Of a stretch of DNA of 64,000 bases, positions 47,003 to 56,702 are shown piece by piece. The notes under the pieces were generated by a model. It had not been told where the DNA came from and ran no database searches. It saw only the letters and a program-made list of their open reading frames with translations. Source of the DNA: Halomonas cerina (GTDB taxonomy: Bacteria; Pseudomonadota; Gammaproteobacteria; Pseudomonadales; Halomonadaceae); NCBI RefSeq assembly GCF_014192215.1, contig NZ_JACHXP010000001.1, positions 124,001-188,000 on the forward strand, read 5' to 3'. The translations under genes were made by a program, and so were the position numbers. The number at the start of each line of letters is the position of its first letter. Positions within the stretch are counted from its first letter, which is position 1.

Positions 47003-48130
47003 ATGAAGCTGCTGCAGCGCGCCTCGGCCTGGCGTGAGCTCTTCGCTGGCGACCGCCTGCCCGACCCGACGGCCTGGCCACCGGTGCTCTCGCCGCTGCA
47101 ACAAGCCCTGACCGCCCTGGGGGCCGAGCCCGACCTGGCCCATGTGCATGCCTGGCGCCTCTCGCTGGTCGACGCGCTCGATCGCCTCGACCTGCCGGCC
47201 TGGCGCATCAGCCAGCTGGTCAGCGACCTTAACGACTGGCTCTATCGCCGCGCGATCACCCTCAGCCTGGAGGAGATGCGTAGTCGGGGCTGGGGCGAGC
47301 CGCCGGTGGCCTTCTGCGTGCTGACCCTAGGGTCGGCAGCGCGTCACGAGAGCCTGCTCGGTCCGGATCAGGACAATGCCATGATCATCGCCGACTATCC
47401 GGATGCCCGGCATGTCGAGATCGACGGCTACTTTCAGGCCCTCGGCGAGCGCTTCACCGCGCGTCTCGCCGATGCCGGTATCCCGCTGTGTCCGGGGCAT
47501 GTCATGGCCCGCTGGCCCATGTGGCGCAAGCGGCTCGGTGAATGGGACGCACAGCTTGCGATCTGGACCGCCGAGCGCCGGGTCAAGCGGGTGCAGCAGG
47601 CCAATATCCTGCTCGATTTCCAGCCGGTGTACGGGGACAAGACCCTGGCCGAGACCCTGCGCGACCGGGTGGTCGCCCTGATGCCTCGAGCCCACCTGTT
47701 TCTGGATGAGATGGAAGCGCTGCTCAACGAGCTGCCGGTGGCGCTGGATCGCCTCGGGCGCCTGCGAAGCGGCGACGCCGCGGCACCCCACGGGCGGGCC
47801 CTCGATCTCAAGCATGGGGGTGTGCTGCCACTGGTCAATGCGGTGCGCCTGCTGGCGCTGCGCCATGGCGTGCGGTCATCGGCCACCCGGGAGCGCCTGG
47901 TGGCACTGGTGCTCGCAGAAGCCTTGACGGCCGACCAGGCCCGGACGCTGACCGCGGCCCTGGAGCGTCTGCAGGCGCTGCTGCTCGAGAGCCAGCGCCG
48001 GGCCCTGGCGGAGGGGCGCGCCCCGGACGGCTGGGTGGATCTCGACCGCCTGGACGAGGCGCAGCGCCTGCTGCTACGTCACGATCTGGGCATCATTCGT
48101 CGGCTGGTGAGGGAGGCAAAGACGCAGTAG
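47003..48130 (+). CDS. DUF294-type putative nucleotidyltransferase
   Basis: 375 residues. The region FCVLTLGSAARHESLLGPDQ followed by DNAMI (about residues 105-130) is the nucleotidyltransferase motif of GlnD-like DUF294 proteins; the C-terminal half (ALDLKHGGVLPLVNAVRLLA and helical repeats) is the DUF294_C substrate-binding domain. The usual N-terminal CBS/cyclic-nucleotide domains of this family are absent; instead there are about 90 helical residues. Function is unknown, probably signalling nucleotidyl transfer. The ATG at 47003 follows GGAGG. Confidence 0.8.
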   Translation: MKLLQRASAWRELFAGDRLPDPTAWPPVLSPLQQALTALGAEPDLAHVHAWRLSLVDALDRLDLPAWRISQLVSDLNDWLYRRAITLSLEEMRSRGWGEPPVAFCVLTLGSAARHESLLGPDQDNAMIIADYPDARHVEIDGYFQALGERFTARLADAGIPLCPGHVMARWPMWRKRLGEWDAQLAIWTAERRVKRVQQANILLDFQPVYGDKTLAETLRDRVVALMPRAHLFLDEMEALLNELPVALDRLGRLRSGDAAAPHGRALDLKHGGVLPLVNAVRLLALRHGVRSSATRERLVALVLAEALTADQARTLTAALERLQALLLESQRRALAEGRAPDGWVDLDRLDEAQRLLLRHDLGIIRRLVREAKTQ

Positions 48131-48159
48131 GCGTGGAATTCAAACAGGGAACCTACTGA

Positions 48160-48399
48160 ACCGCCGGTACGGTGGCGGAACCGAATCAGGCCTGGGTGGC
48201 CGATATCACGGCGATCTGGACACTGGAAGGATGGCTCTATCTGGCGGCGGTGCTCGACCTCCATGACCGGCAGTTGGTGGGCTGGGCGATGGCGGACCAC
48301 ATGCGCACGCCGCTCTTACTGGACGCCTTGGAGATGGCCGTGGGTCGCCGGCAGCCCAAGAGCGGGTTGATCCATCACAGCGACCGCCATCCAACGTGA
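48160..48399 (+). pseudogene. IS3-family transposase (OrfB) fragment
   Basis: About 78 codons of an IS3-type integrase core remain: VAEPNQAWVADITAIWTLEG includes the first catalytic Asp, then GWLYLAAVLDLHDRQLVGWA and KSGLIHHSDRH with the second Asp, after which the reading ends with a stop. The helix-turn-helix part upstream and the last catalytic Glu downstream are missing. No terminal inverted repeats are visible. It lies between the DUF294 gene and the Tc toxin gene and probably records the insertion of the island. Confidence 0.8.
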
Positions 48400-48573
48400 A
48401 GGGCTGGCCTGCTCGCACAGCAGGGCACACTCGCGGCGCTGGTGAAATATCCGGGCTAAGCTAGCCTACACACATGGAGTAAGGGATTTTGCCAGCCACT
48501 CGCTGCGCAGAATAAGGTGAGGAGGCCAACTGCGTGGCATGTTCCCTTGCCGGCCAAGGGGGGGATGACACCC
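48400..48573. other. Leader of the Tc toxin gene
   Basis: About 175 bases from the transposase remnant to the toxin start. It must carry the toxin promoter unless transcription comes from further upstream; no clear -35/-10 pair is visible. A GTG at 48517 and an ATG at 48565 extend the toxin frame upstream. Confidence 0.4.
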
Positions 48574-51500
48574 ATGGCCAAAGCAGGCAAAGCCAACGAG
48601 GTCATTTCGCTGCCACCGGGCGGTGGAGCGGTGTCGGGTATTGGTGAGACCTTCTCGCCAGACCTCTTCACTGGGACCGGGAACTTCACCGTTCCGATCG
48701 AACTCCCCCCGGGCCGGAACGGCTTCCAGCCCGAACTCAAGCTGATATACAGCACGGGTAACGGCAACGGGCCCTTTGGTCTTGGCTGGAGCTTGAGCAT
48801 CCCCGGCGTCAGTCGCAAGACCTCCAAGGGGGTACCTCGCTACCGCGACGCAGCGGACGTTTTCCTCCTTTCCGGGGCCGAGGATCTAGTACCCGTTTCC
48901 GGCGACTTCCCCGGTGAAGTCCAATATCGTCCTCGCACCGAAGGCCTCTTCGCGCGCATCGCCTATCACCGCGACAACCAAAACAGCTTCTGGAAGGTCT
49001 GCAGCAAGGACGGCCTGGCGAGTGTCTATGGCACGCCTGCGGCGCTTGGGGCCGATCCGGCCGTAGTGGCTGCTCCTGACGACCGGACTCAGGTCTTTGC
49101 CTGGAAGCTCACCCGGACCCTGGATGCCTTCGGCAACCGGATCGAGTATGAGTATGAACGAGATAGCGGTGAGGAAGGGCCTCATCGCTGGGATCAGCTA
49201 TATCTCAAGCGCATCCGTTACGTCGAGTATAACGAGGCGGGCACGAATGCCGAGCGGTTCCTGATCTCGGTCGGCTTCGAGTACGAAGAGCGCCCCGACC
49301 CCTTCTCCGACTACCGCTCCGGCTTCGAGATCCGCACCCGCAAGCGGTGTCGGCGGATCGTGGTCCGGACCCATGCGGACAAGGACCGACGCGTCCGCAT
49401 CTACCAGCTAAGCTATCTCGACGAACGCATCGCGGCCGGTGAGCTACCCGAGGCGCTCTCGCCGCTCAACGGCGCCTCCTTGCTCAGCCAGATCCGGGTC
49501 ATCGGCCACGATGACGAGCAGTCAGAAGAAGCGGATCAGACCGCAGCCCTTCCGCCACTGGAATTCAGCTACACCACGTTCCAGCCCAAGGAGCGAGACT
49601 TTTTTCCGCTCGAAAGCCGCAACCTGCCGGCCCGTTCCCTGGCCAGCCCGAACCTGGAGCTGGCCGACCTCTTCGGCAATGGGCTTCCCGACATCATCGA
49701 GATGAACGGCGCTGTCCGCTACTGGCGCAACTTGGGCGGCGGCCGTTTCGATCTGCCGCGCGAGATGCGGGAAGCCCCGGTCGGGCTTCGACTGGCCGAT
49801 CCGGGCGTCCAGCTCATCGACGCCAACGGCGACGGCCGCATCGATCTGCTGGCCACGGCGAACGGGCTTTCCGGCTACTTCCCCTTGAACTTCCAGGGGG
49901 CCTGGGACCGACGTTCCTTCCAGCGCTATCGGCAGGCCCCCAGCTTCAATCTGGAAGATGCCGAGGTGCAGCTCGTCGATCTGGATGGCGACGGGGTCAC
50001 AGATGCCATTCGCTCGGGCCGCCGTTTCGAGTCCTTCTTCAACGATCCCCTGGAAGGCTGGAACGATACCCGCCGGGTAGAGCGCCGAGACCTCGAGGCG
50101 TTTCCCGACGTCAACTTCTCCGATCCGCGCGTCCGCTGGGCCGACATGACAGGGGATGGCCTGCAGGACATCGTCCTGGTCCACGATGGCAACATCGAGT
50201 ACTGGCCCAACCTGGGCCACGGCGACTGGGGCAAGCGCATCCATATGCGGGGCGGCCCGCGTTTTCCCTATGGGTACGACCCACGGCGCATCCTGCTCGG
50301 CGACGTGGACGGCGATGGCCTGGCCGACCTGGTGTACGTCGATCACTGCAAGGTGGTGCTGTACATCAACCAGGGCGGCAACCGCTGGAGCGAGCCGATC
50401 GAGATCGACGGTACCCCGCCTGTGACCGACCTGGATGCCGTGCGCCTGATGGATATGCTGGGCACCGGCGTCAGCGGCGTGCTGTGGAGCGAGGAAGCGA
50501 AAGGGCAGGGACGTCCTCATATGTTCTTTCTCGATTTCACCGGTGGGGCCAAACCCTACCTGCTGGACGAGATGGACAACCACCTGGGGGCGGTGACACG
50601 AGTGGCTTATGCGCCCTCCACTCGGTTCTATCTGGAGGACGAACAAAGTCCTGAGACACGCTGGCAAACGCCGTTGCCGTTTCCCGTCCAGGTGGTGGCC
50701 CGGGTCGCGGTCGTCGACGAGATCTCGCGGGGCAAGCTGACCACCGAATACCGCTACCATCACGGCCATTGGGACGGCGCCGAGCGCGAATTCCGCGGCT
50801 TTGGGCGGGTCGACCAACGGGATACCGAAGTCTTTGAGGATTACCAGGCCGCCGGCCTGCACCCGGACCGATCTTTCGCAGCCGTAGCGAGCGAATCGTT
50901 TTCACCGCCGACCGAGACACGCACCTGGTTCCATCAAGGGCCTATCGGCGAGGAGTTCGGCGACTGGTACGAGGCGGACTACAGCGCGGAGTTCTTTCCC
51001 GACGATCCACAGCGGCTCGAACGACCCGCAGACTTTGCGGCCTTCCTCCGCGACGCTGACATTCCGCGCCGCGTGAAGCGCGATACAATTCGGGCACTCC
51101 GCGGGCGCATCCTGCGGACCGAGCTCTATGCCCGGGACGACTCGGCGCGCGAGGACCGGCCCTTCACCGTGACCGAGCACCTCCACAGCGTGCGCGAGGA
51201 GCAGGCGCCCGCCGATCCAGGCGATCGGTCGCGCCAGCGGATGTTCTTTCCTCACCCCGTTGCCAACCGCACCACCCAGTGGGAGCGCGGTGACGACCTG
51301 ATGACGAAGTTCCGCTTCACCGAGGATTACGATCCTTTCGGCCAGCCGCAGCAGGAGACCCGGATCGCCTGTCCACGCGGCTGGCGGGAGCTCGAGGACA
51401 CGCCGGGCGAGCCGTATCTGGCCACTCAGAGCCGCACGGTCTACGCCGAGCCCGTCGACCCTGAGGTCTACATCGTGGACCGAGTGGCGAAGGTCACCAC

Positions 51501-54500
51501 CCGCGAGACCGGGAACGACGGCACCCAGCGCGTGCTCGAACTGAAAGACGTACCCGACGACAGCGCCGCGCTCACGGTCATCGAGCAGACACTTAATTTC
51601 TACGACGGCGAGGCCTTCGAGGGACGGTCTTTTGGCGAAGTCGGGGAGCACGGCGCCCTGGTGCGTTCCGAGAGCCTGGCGCTTACCGAGGACATCCTGC
51701 ACGACGGCTACAAGAGCGGCGACGCGATTGCGGATCCGCCCGAACGGCCGTCCTACCTGGTGCCGGGGGCTGCGCCGGTGGCCAACGTCGAGCATCCGCA
51801 GGAATTCCTCGACTTCCTGCCTGAGCTCGCCGGTTATACCTTTCATCCCGGCGATGCCGATCGCGAGCGCGGCTACTTCGTGGTTACCACTCGGCACAAG
51901 TACGACGTTCAGGACAGCCCGGAGGGAACGGGACAGGGCATGCGGATCGTGACCCGCGACCCGCTGGGGGATGAGACCGGGAACCGCGATACCCATATCG
52001 ACTACGACTTCTTCGACCTGTTGCCGACCAAGGTCACCGATCCGGCCGGCCTGGAGATTCTCGCCAGCTACGACGCGCGCGTGCTGCAGCCGCGCGAGGT
52101 GAGCGACTCGAACGGCAATCGCACCGAGTACGCCTTCACCCCGCTGGGGTTGCTCGAGGAGATCTTCGTCCGGGGCAAAGATGCCACCGAAGGAGACGAC
52201 AACCGGCCCAGCACGCGCTTCGAGTACGACTTTCTGGCCTTCGCCAACAGCCCGCCCGATCAGCGCCAGCCCGTTTTCGTGCACACCATCCAGCACGAGC
52301 ATCACGATACCGAAATGGACGTGCCCCTGCCGGAGCGGAATGCGACCATCGAGACACGCGAATACTCCGACGGCTTCGGCCGTCTGCTGCAGACGCGCAC
52401 CCAGGCCGAGGACGTGCTCTTCGGCGAACCGGTTTTCGGTGGCGGGGTGCTGCCGGCGGATCAGGACGAGACGGCCAGTACCCAGGCCGCCGTGGTCGGG
52501 CAGGAACGCAGCCCGGGCGATCCCCCCAACGTCGTGGTCAGCGGCTGGCAGATCTATGACAACAAGGGACAGGTGGTGGAGCAGTTCGAGCCGTTCGTCT
52601 CCCGGGGCTACGGTTACCTTTCCCCAGACGACGAACGGACCCGGTTCGGGCGGGAGGTGCTCGGCCAGAAGGTCACCCTGTTCTACGACCCGCGCGGCCA
52701 GGTGATCCGTACCGTCAACCCGGACGGCTCCGAGCAGCGCGTCGTCCAGGGCGTTCCGGGCAGCATCGCCCAGCCCGACGTGGCGCGCCACAATCAGAAC
52801 GGCGAGATCGTATTCGAGCCAACGCCTTGGGAGACCTACACGTATGATCCAAATGACCTGGCTTCGCTGAGCGAGCCTCCCGATCAGACCGGCCTCACCC
52901 TGGCGGATCGCGCGCCGGAAGATCACCACTTCACCCCGGCCAGCATCGAGGTGGATGCGCTGGGCCGAACGATAAAGTCGGTCGAGCGCAACGGGCCAAA
53001 CCCATCCGCCGACTGGTTCACCACGCGCTCCACATACGACATTCGCGGCAACCTGCTCACCGTGACCGACGCCCTGGGCCGGAAAGCCTTCCAGTACACC
53101 TACGATCTTGCGGACAACCCGCTGCGCATCGAGAGCATCGACGCGGGCCTGCGGCGCCTGGTGCTGGACGCCGCCGGCAACGAGATCGAGCGGCGCGATG
53201 GCAAGGGCGCACTCATCCTCCAGGCCTACGATCGCCTGCAGCGACCGATTCGAATGTGGGCGCGCGATGATGCCGCCGGCACCGTGACCCTGCGCGAGCA
53301 CCTGGTCTACGGCGACGCCGGCGATCCGGCTCAGGCTCCAGTCGAGCGGGCAACCCATCGCGCCGAGAACCGACTGGGTGCGCTCCACGAGCACTACGAC
53401 GAAGCGGGCCGCCTGACGTTCGAGCGCTACGACTTCAAGGGCAATGTGTTGGAGAAGGTGCGGCAGATCATCGGCGATGATGCCATCTCCAGCGTGGTCG
53501 CTTCCGCGTTTCAAGTGGATTGGCAACCGCCCGGCGGCACCACCTTGGACGCCCATGCCGCCACGCTGCTCGACTCCTTCGAGTACCGCACCTCGTCCGC
53601 GTACGACGCACTCGACCGAATCAAGCGCACGCTGTATCCCCAGGATGTGGAGGGACAGCGCCAGAAGTTGCGTCCGATCTACAACCGGGCCGGCGCCCTG
53701 CAGCGGGTGACGCTTTCAACGGATAGCAACGCCGAGCCCGTCACTTACGTCGAGCACATCGGCTATGACGCCAAGGGACAGCGCACGCTGATCGCGCTGG
53801 GCAACGGCGTGATGACCCGCTACGCCTATGATCCTGAGACGTTCCGGCTGGCGCGGCTGCGTAGCGAGCGCTACGAAAAGCCAGAGCCGGACACGCCTAT
53901 CTACGAGCCCACCGGCGCTGCGCTCCAGGATTTCGCGTACGAGTATGATCTGATCGGCAACATCCTCGCGATCACCGACCGCACACTGGGTTGCGGCGTG
54001 CAGGACAACCCGCAGTCCGCACTCGTTTCCGATCCAGCCCTGGCATCGCTGGTGGCCCAAGGCGATGCCCTTATCCGCCGGTTCATCTACGATCCCCTCT
54101 ACCGCTTGACCGCAGCGACGGGACGCGAGTGCCAAGACATTCCACGGCCTCGCCCGTTTGCGGACGACCAGCGCTGCGGTGCCAACTCAGGGAACCATGG
54201 CACACCGAACCAGGAAAACGCCCCCCATCTTACCGCCCCCTATCGCGAGGAGTACGCCTACGACCCGGCGGGCAACATGCTCTCCCTGACCCATCGGCAC
54301 AACGGCAACGCCTGGACACGGCACTTCGGCATGGGCGGGATGACGCCAGAGCAGTGGAATAACGAGTGGCCCGTCCACCTTGCCACGGGCGAATGGCCCG
54401 ATCCTCGCGGCAACCACCTGACGCATGTGGGCCATCAGGCTGCAAATATTCCTCAAAGTCATTTCTTCGATGCCAACGGCAACCTGACGCGGGAACACAC

Positions 54501-55971
54501 GGCGCGTCACTTCGAGTGGGACCACAGTGACCAGCTGAAGGCCTACCGTACCCAAGTGGAGGGTTCGCCGCCGTCGGTGCGCGCCCATTACCTCTATGAT
54601 GCGATTGGCCAGCGGGTAAAGAAGCTGGTCCGCAATCAACAAGGCGAGATCGAGGCAACGATCTACATCGACGGGTTTTTCGAGCACCACCGCTGGCAGG
54701 GTAACGGCTCTGGTACCGGAGAGAACAACCGATTTCACGTGATGGACGATCAGCAGCGCATCGCCATGCTCCGTGTCGGTGATCCGCACCCGAAGGATGA
54801 GGGGCCGAAGGTGCAGTACCCCCTGGGCGATCATCTGGGAAGCAGCAATCTGGTCGTTGATGATCAAGCGAACTTCATCAATCGCGAGGAATACACACCC
54901 TACGGCGAGACCAGCTTCGGCAGCTTTGGCAGGAAACGGTATCGATTTTCGGGCAAGGAGCGGGATGAAGAAAGTGGGTTGTACTACCACGGGGCAAGAT
55001 ATTACGTGCCATGGGTAGGGAGATGGGCAACAGCGGACCCTGCGGGATTGGTGGATGGAACGAACTTGTACCGATATGCTCGGGACAATCCGATTGGCCT
55101 AATCGATCCAGAGGGTATGCAGGCACAGCCAGAGAACGAAAGAGGAAGAACACGAAACTTACAACCATCCATAGTTTCTGTCTCTTCGGAGAAAAAAGAC
55201 GAGCTATCAAAGGAGCTTGATATACAGTTAGGATCGTCGCGAGGCCTGGAAGGCGCTGTCGAGGAGGGAAGCAAGGAGGCCAGGACTCAGCCCCTGGCTC
55301 TGATGGAGCAATTGGAGCAGTCGGCTCAAGAAATAAGCGAGATAGAGTATCCAAAGAATGTCGATTTGAGGCTTGAAAAGTTTTTACTGGAGCTCAAACT
55401 CATAGGTATGCGCTTAGAGGAGATTCGACGGATTGTCGAATTACGAGAGGGAGGTACGTATGGCGAGGAGCTCGGGTCACCGAACGAAAATCAGACTCGC
55501 AATGAATCGGCCAGGGGTGAACGAGAGGCGCAGAAGACAGGATTAACGAATGAGCGAAAGCTCCCCCCAGACCTCGGCCTCGGACCTGGCTCGACCGGCG
55601 AGCTAACTTTAAGGGATGACCGCCCAAAACCTAAACGATTCCGCCAAGGAGAGCGGTTGAGAGGGCGGCTAAGTAAAGGAAAGGATTATTTGGATATCGC
55701 AAGTGGATTTGCAGAGCTGTTTGGCCTCACAAAGCTTTCGCTTGGGGAGGCTTTTAAAAAAGGTCCCGTGGAGTTCACGCTTGTTGTCGTATGGCAAGCG
55801 AAGCAGGGTGCAAAAATGACCAGAGACTTTCTCCTTTCCAAAGGGGAAGAAGCTCTTATAGGGTTCTCGGAGCAGGCAGCCAAATGGATTTTTGGTGAGG
55901 CAACCCAAAGCCGTGAAGGCGCCGATGAAGGGCGACCATGCGTTCCATGCATGATTCGGTGGCGCCTTTAA
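48574..55971 (+). CDS. Tc toxin TcB-TcC fusion with RHS shell and variable C-terminal tip
   Basis: 2,465 residues. Order: SpvB domain (about 1-310, NEVISLPPGGGAVSGIGETF and PFGLGWSLSIPGVSRKTSKG); FG-GAP-like beta-propeller repeats (about 360-640, such as DANGDGRIDLLA, DLDGDGVTDAI, DVDGDGLADLV); TcdB middle region near 700-750 (KLTTEYRYHHGHWDGAEREF); many YD/RHS repeats (about 1180-2080); and an RHS core with DPAGLVDGTNLYRYARDNP and IGLIDPEG (about 2160-2180), where C proteins self-cleave. The last 285 residues are lower in GC and match no toxin I know. B and C, normally separate, form one cocoon-making protein. The ATG at 48574 suits GGGGGG nine bases upstream; GTG 48517 is possible. Confidence 0.9.
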   Translation: MAKAGKANEVISLPPGGGAVSGIGETFSPDLFTGTGNFTVPIELPPGRNGFQPELKLIYSTGNGNGPFGLGWSLSIPGVSRKTSKGVPRYRDAADVFLLSGAEDLVPVSGDFPGEVQYRPRTEGLFARIAYHRDNQNSFWKVCSKDGLASVYGTPAALGADPAVVAAPDDRTQVFAWKLTRTLDAFGNRIEYEYERDSGEEGPHRWDQLYLKRIRYVEYNEAGTNAERFLISVGFEYEERPDPFSDYRSGFEIRTRKRCRRIVVRTHADKDRRVRIYQLSYLDERIAAGELPEALSPLNGASLLSQIRVIGHDDEQSEEADQTAALPPLEFSYTTFQPKERDFFPLESRNLPARSLASPNLELADLFGNGLPDIIEMNGAVRYWRNLGGGRFDLPREMREAPVGLRLADPGVQLIDANGDGRIDLLATANGLSGYFPLNFQGAWDRRSFQRYRQAPSFNLEDAEVQLVDLDGDGVTDAIRSGRRFESFFNDPLEGWNDTRRVERRDLEAFPDVNFSDPRVRWADMTGDGLQDIVLVHDGNIEYWPNLGHGDWGKRIHMRGGPRFPYGYDPRRILLGDVDGDGLADLVYVDHCKVVLYINQGGNRWSEPIEIDGTPPVTDLDAVRLMDMLGTGVSGVLWSEEAKGQGRPHMFFLDFTGGAKPYLLDEMDNHLGAVTRVAYAPSTRFYLEDEQSPETRWQTPLPFPVQVVARVAVVDEISRGKLTTEYRYHHGHWDGAEREFRGFGRVDQRDTEVFEDYQAAGLHPDRSFAAVASESFSPPTETRTWFHQGPIGEEFGDWYEADYSAEFFPDDPQRLERPADFAAFLRDADIPRRVKRDTIRALRGRILRTELYARDDSAREDRPFTVTEHLHSVREEQAPADPGDRSRQRMFFPHPVANRTTQWERGDDLMTKFRFTEDYDPFGQPQQETRIACPRGWRELEDTPGEPYLATQSRTVYAEPVDPEVYIVDRVAKVTTRETGNDGTQRVLELKDVPDDSAALTVIEQTLNFYDGEAFEGRSFGEVGEHGALVRSESLALTEDILHDGYKSGDAIADPPERPSYLVPGAAPVANVEHPQEFLDFLPELAGYTFHPGDADRERGYFVVTTRHKYDVQDSPEGTGQGMRIVTRDPLGDETGNRDTHIDYDFFDLLPTKVTDPAGLEILASYDARVLQPREVSDSNGNRTEYAFTPLGLLEEIFVRGKDATEGDDNRPSTRFEYDFLAFANSPPDQRQPVFVHTIQHEHHDTEMDVPLPERNATIETREYSDGFGRLLQTRTQAEDVLFGEPVFGGGVLPADQDETASTQAAVVGQERSPGDPPNVVVSGWQIYDNKGQVVEQFEPFVSRGYGYLSPDDERTRFGREVLGQKVTLFYDPRGQVIRTVNPDGSEQRVVQGVPGSIAQPDVARHNQNGEIVFEPTPWETYTYDPNDLASLSEPPDQTGLTLADRAPEDHHFTPASIEVDALGRTIKSVERNGPNPSADWFTTRSTYDIRGNLLTVTDALGRKAFQYTYDLADNPLRIESIDAGLRRLVLDAAGNEIERRDGKGALILQAYDRLQRPIRMWARDDAAGTVTLREHLVYGDAGDPAQAPVERATHRAENRLGALHEHYDEAGRLTFERYDFKGNVLEKVRQIIGDDAISSVVASAFQVDWQPPGGTTLDAHAATLLDSFEYRTSSAYDALDRIKRTLYPQDVEGQRQKLRPIYNRAGALQRVTLSTDSNAEPVTYVEHIGYDAKGQRTLIALGNGVMTRYAYDPETFRLARLRSERYEKPEPDTPIYEPTGAALQDFAYEYDLIGNILAITDRTLGCGVQDNPQSALVSDPALASLVAQGDALIRRFIYDPLYRLTAATGRECQDIPRPRPFADDQRCGANSGNHGTPNQENAPHLTAPYREEYAYDPAGNMLSLTHRHNGNAWTRHFGMGGMTPEQWNNEWPVHLATGEWPDPRGNHLTHVGHQAANIPQSHFFDANGNLTREHTARHFEWDHSDQLKAYRTQVEGSPPSVRAHYLYDAIGQRVKKLVRNQQGEIEATIYIDGFFEHHRWQGNGSGTGENNRFHVMDDQQRIAMLRVGDPHPKDEGPKVQYPLGDHLGSSNLVVDDQANFINREEYTPYGETSFGSFGRKRYRFSGKERDEESGLYYHGARYYVPWVGRWATADPAGLVDGTNLYRYARDNPIGLIDPEGMQAQPENERGRTRNLQPSIVSVSSEKKDELSKELDIQLGSSRGLEGAVEEGSKEARTQPLALMEQLEQSAQEISEIEYPKNVDLRLEKFLLELKLIGMRLEEIRRIVELREGGTYGEELGSPNENQTRNESARGEREAQKTGLTNERKLPPDLGLGPGSTGELTLRDDRPKPKRFRQGERLRGRLSKGKDYLDIASGFAELFGLTKLSLGEAFKKGPVEFTLVVVWQAKQGAKMTRDFLLSKGEEALIGFSEQAAKWIFGEATQSREGADEGRPCVPCMIRWRL

Positions 55972-56040
55972 CGGGCAGACTGATCCGCTTCAAGTCTTCA
56001 AAAGCAAGTCTATACAAACTTGACCGCTAAAAGACAACTT

Positions 56041-56655
56041 ATGCCACTCACCGAGATTGCAGCTATTGCGGGACCGATCGTGGCTCTGATCGGAGCGTAT
56101 CTGGCCTACAGCCATCGGCGCCAGATAAAGCTACAAGTGGCGGAGAAGCGCCTGGCCGCCTACGAGGCGCTGTGGGATAAGATGGGTATTGCCAGCCCGG
56201 TACGGCTGACCGAGTGGAAAGCTGAGCCGCTTACACAGCAGGAACGCGAAAAACTCTTTGACGACTTTACCGCCTGGTACTTTAAGAATGGTAACGGCAT
56301 GTTCTTGGGCGGAAGAACTCGTTCCGTTTACCTGCGGGTGAAGGATAACTTGATCTGCGACCTTGCGTATTACGAGCCTCTATCTATCCGTGAAAAGTTG
56401 CGCCAATTGCCGTCCGAGCGGCAGGAACAGGCGCGCGGATACCTCTCCATCCGTCAGTTGTCGCTGCTTCGTAACCGCATGAAGGCCGATCTGGACGTTT
56501 ACGGGTTACCCTACCATGTTGATCTGGACGGGGATGACAAGGCATTTTTGGATTGCTGTGGGGAAGATCTATCTTCGAAGCCGTGGATCAGACGGCAACG
56601 TATGCCCAAAAAGATTGATCAGAATGTGAAGATCTTTCCCAAGCAAGAGAGCTAA
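56041..56655 (+). CDS. Membrane-anchored small protein between the Tc genes
   Basis: 204 residues. One N-terminal hydrophobic helix (about residues 4-25, AAIAGPIVALIGAYLAYSH) then a charged cytoplasmic helical part (QVAEKRLAAYEALWDKMG, FDDFTAWYFKNGNGMFLGG). I do not recognise the family; similar anchored helical hypotheticals occur widely. It lies 69 bases after the toxin tip, shares its lower GC, and is followed 47 bases later by the TcA gene. That position is the usual one for an immunity or accessory gene, but Tc toxins normally lack immunity, so this is only a suggestion. A TTG at 56020 could extend it by seven codons; its ribosome site is weak. Confidence 0.6.
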   Translation: MPLTEIAAIAGPIVALIGAYLAYSHRRQIKLQVAEKRLAAYEALWDKMGIASPVRLTEWKAEPLTQQEREKLFDDFTAWYFKNGNGMFLGGRTRSVYLRVKDNLICDLAYYEPLSIREKLRQLPSERQEQARGYLSIRQLSLLRNRMKADLDVYGLPYHVDLDGDDKAFLDCCGEDLSSKPWIRRQRMPKKIDQNVKIFPKQES

Positions 56656-56702
56656 ACGAGAGGCACTCCGTCGTTCCTGCCGAATGCCAATGGAGGCTTA
56701 CC

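Noticed and set aside
50902..53556. An 884-codon reverse ORF inside the Tc toxin gene (also one at 49522-50862)
   Set aside because: Antisense shadows of the TcB-TcC fusion, with unnatural composition and no recognisable domain.
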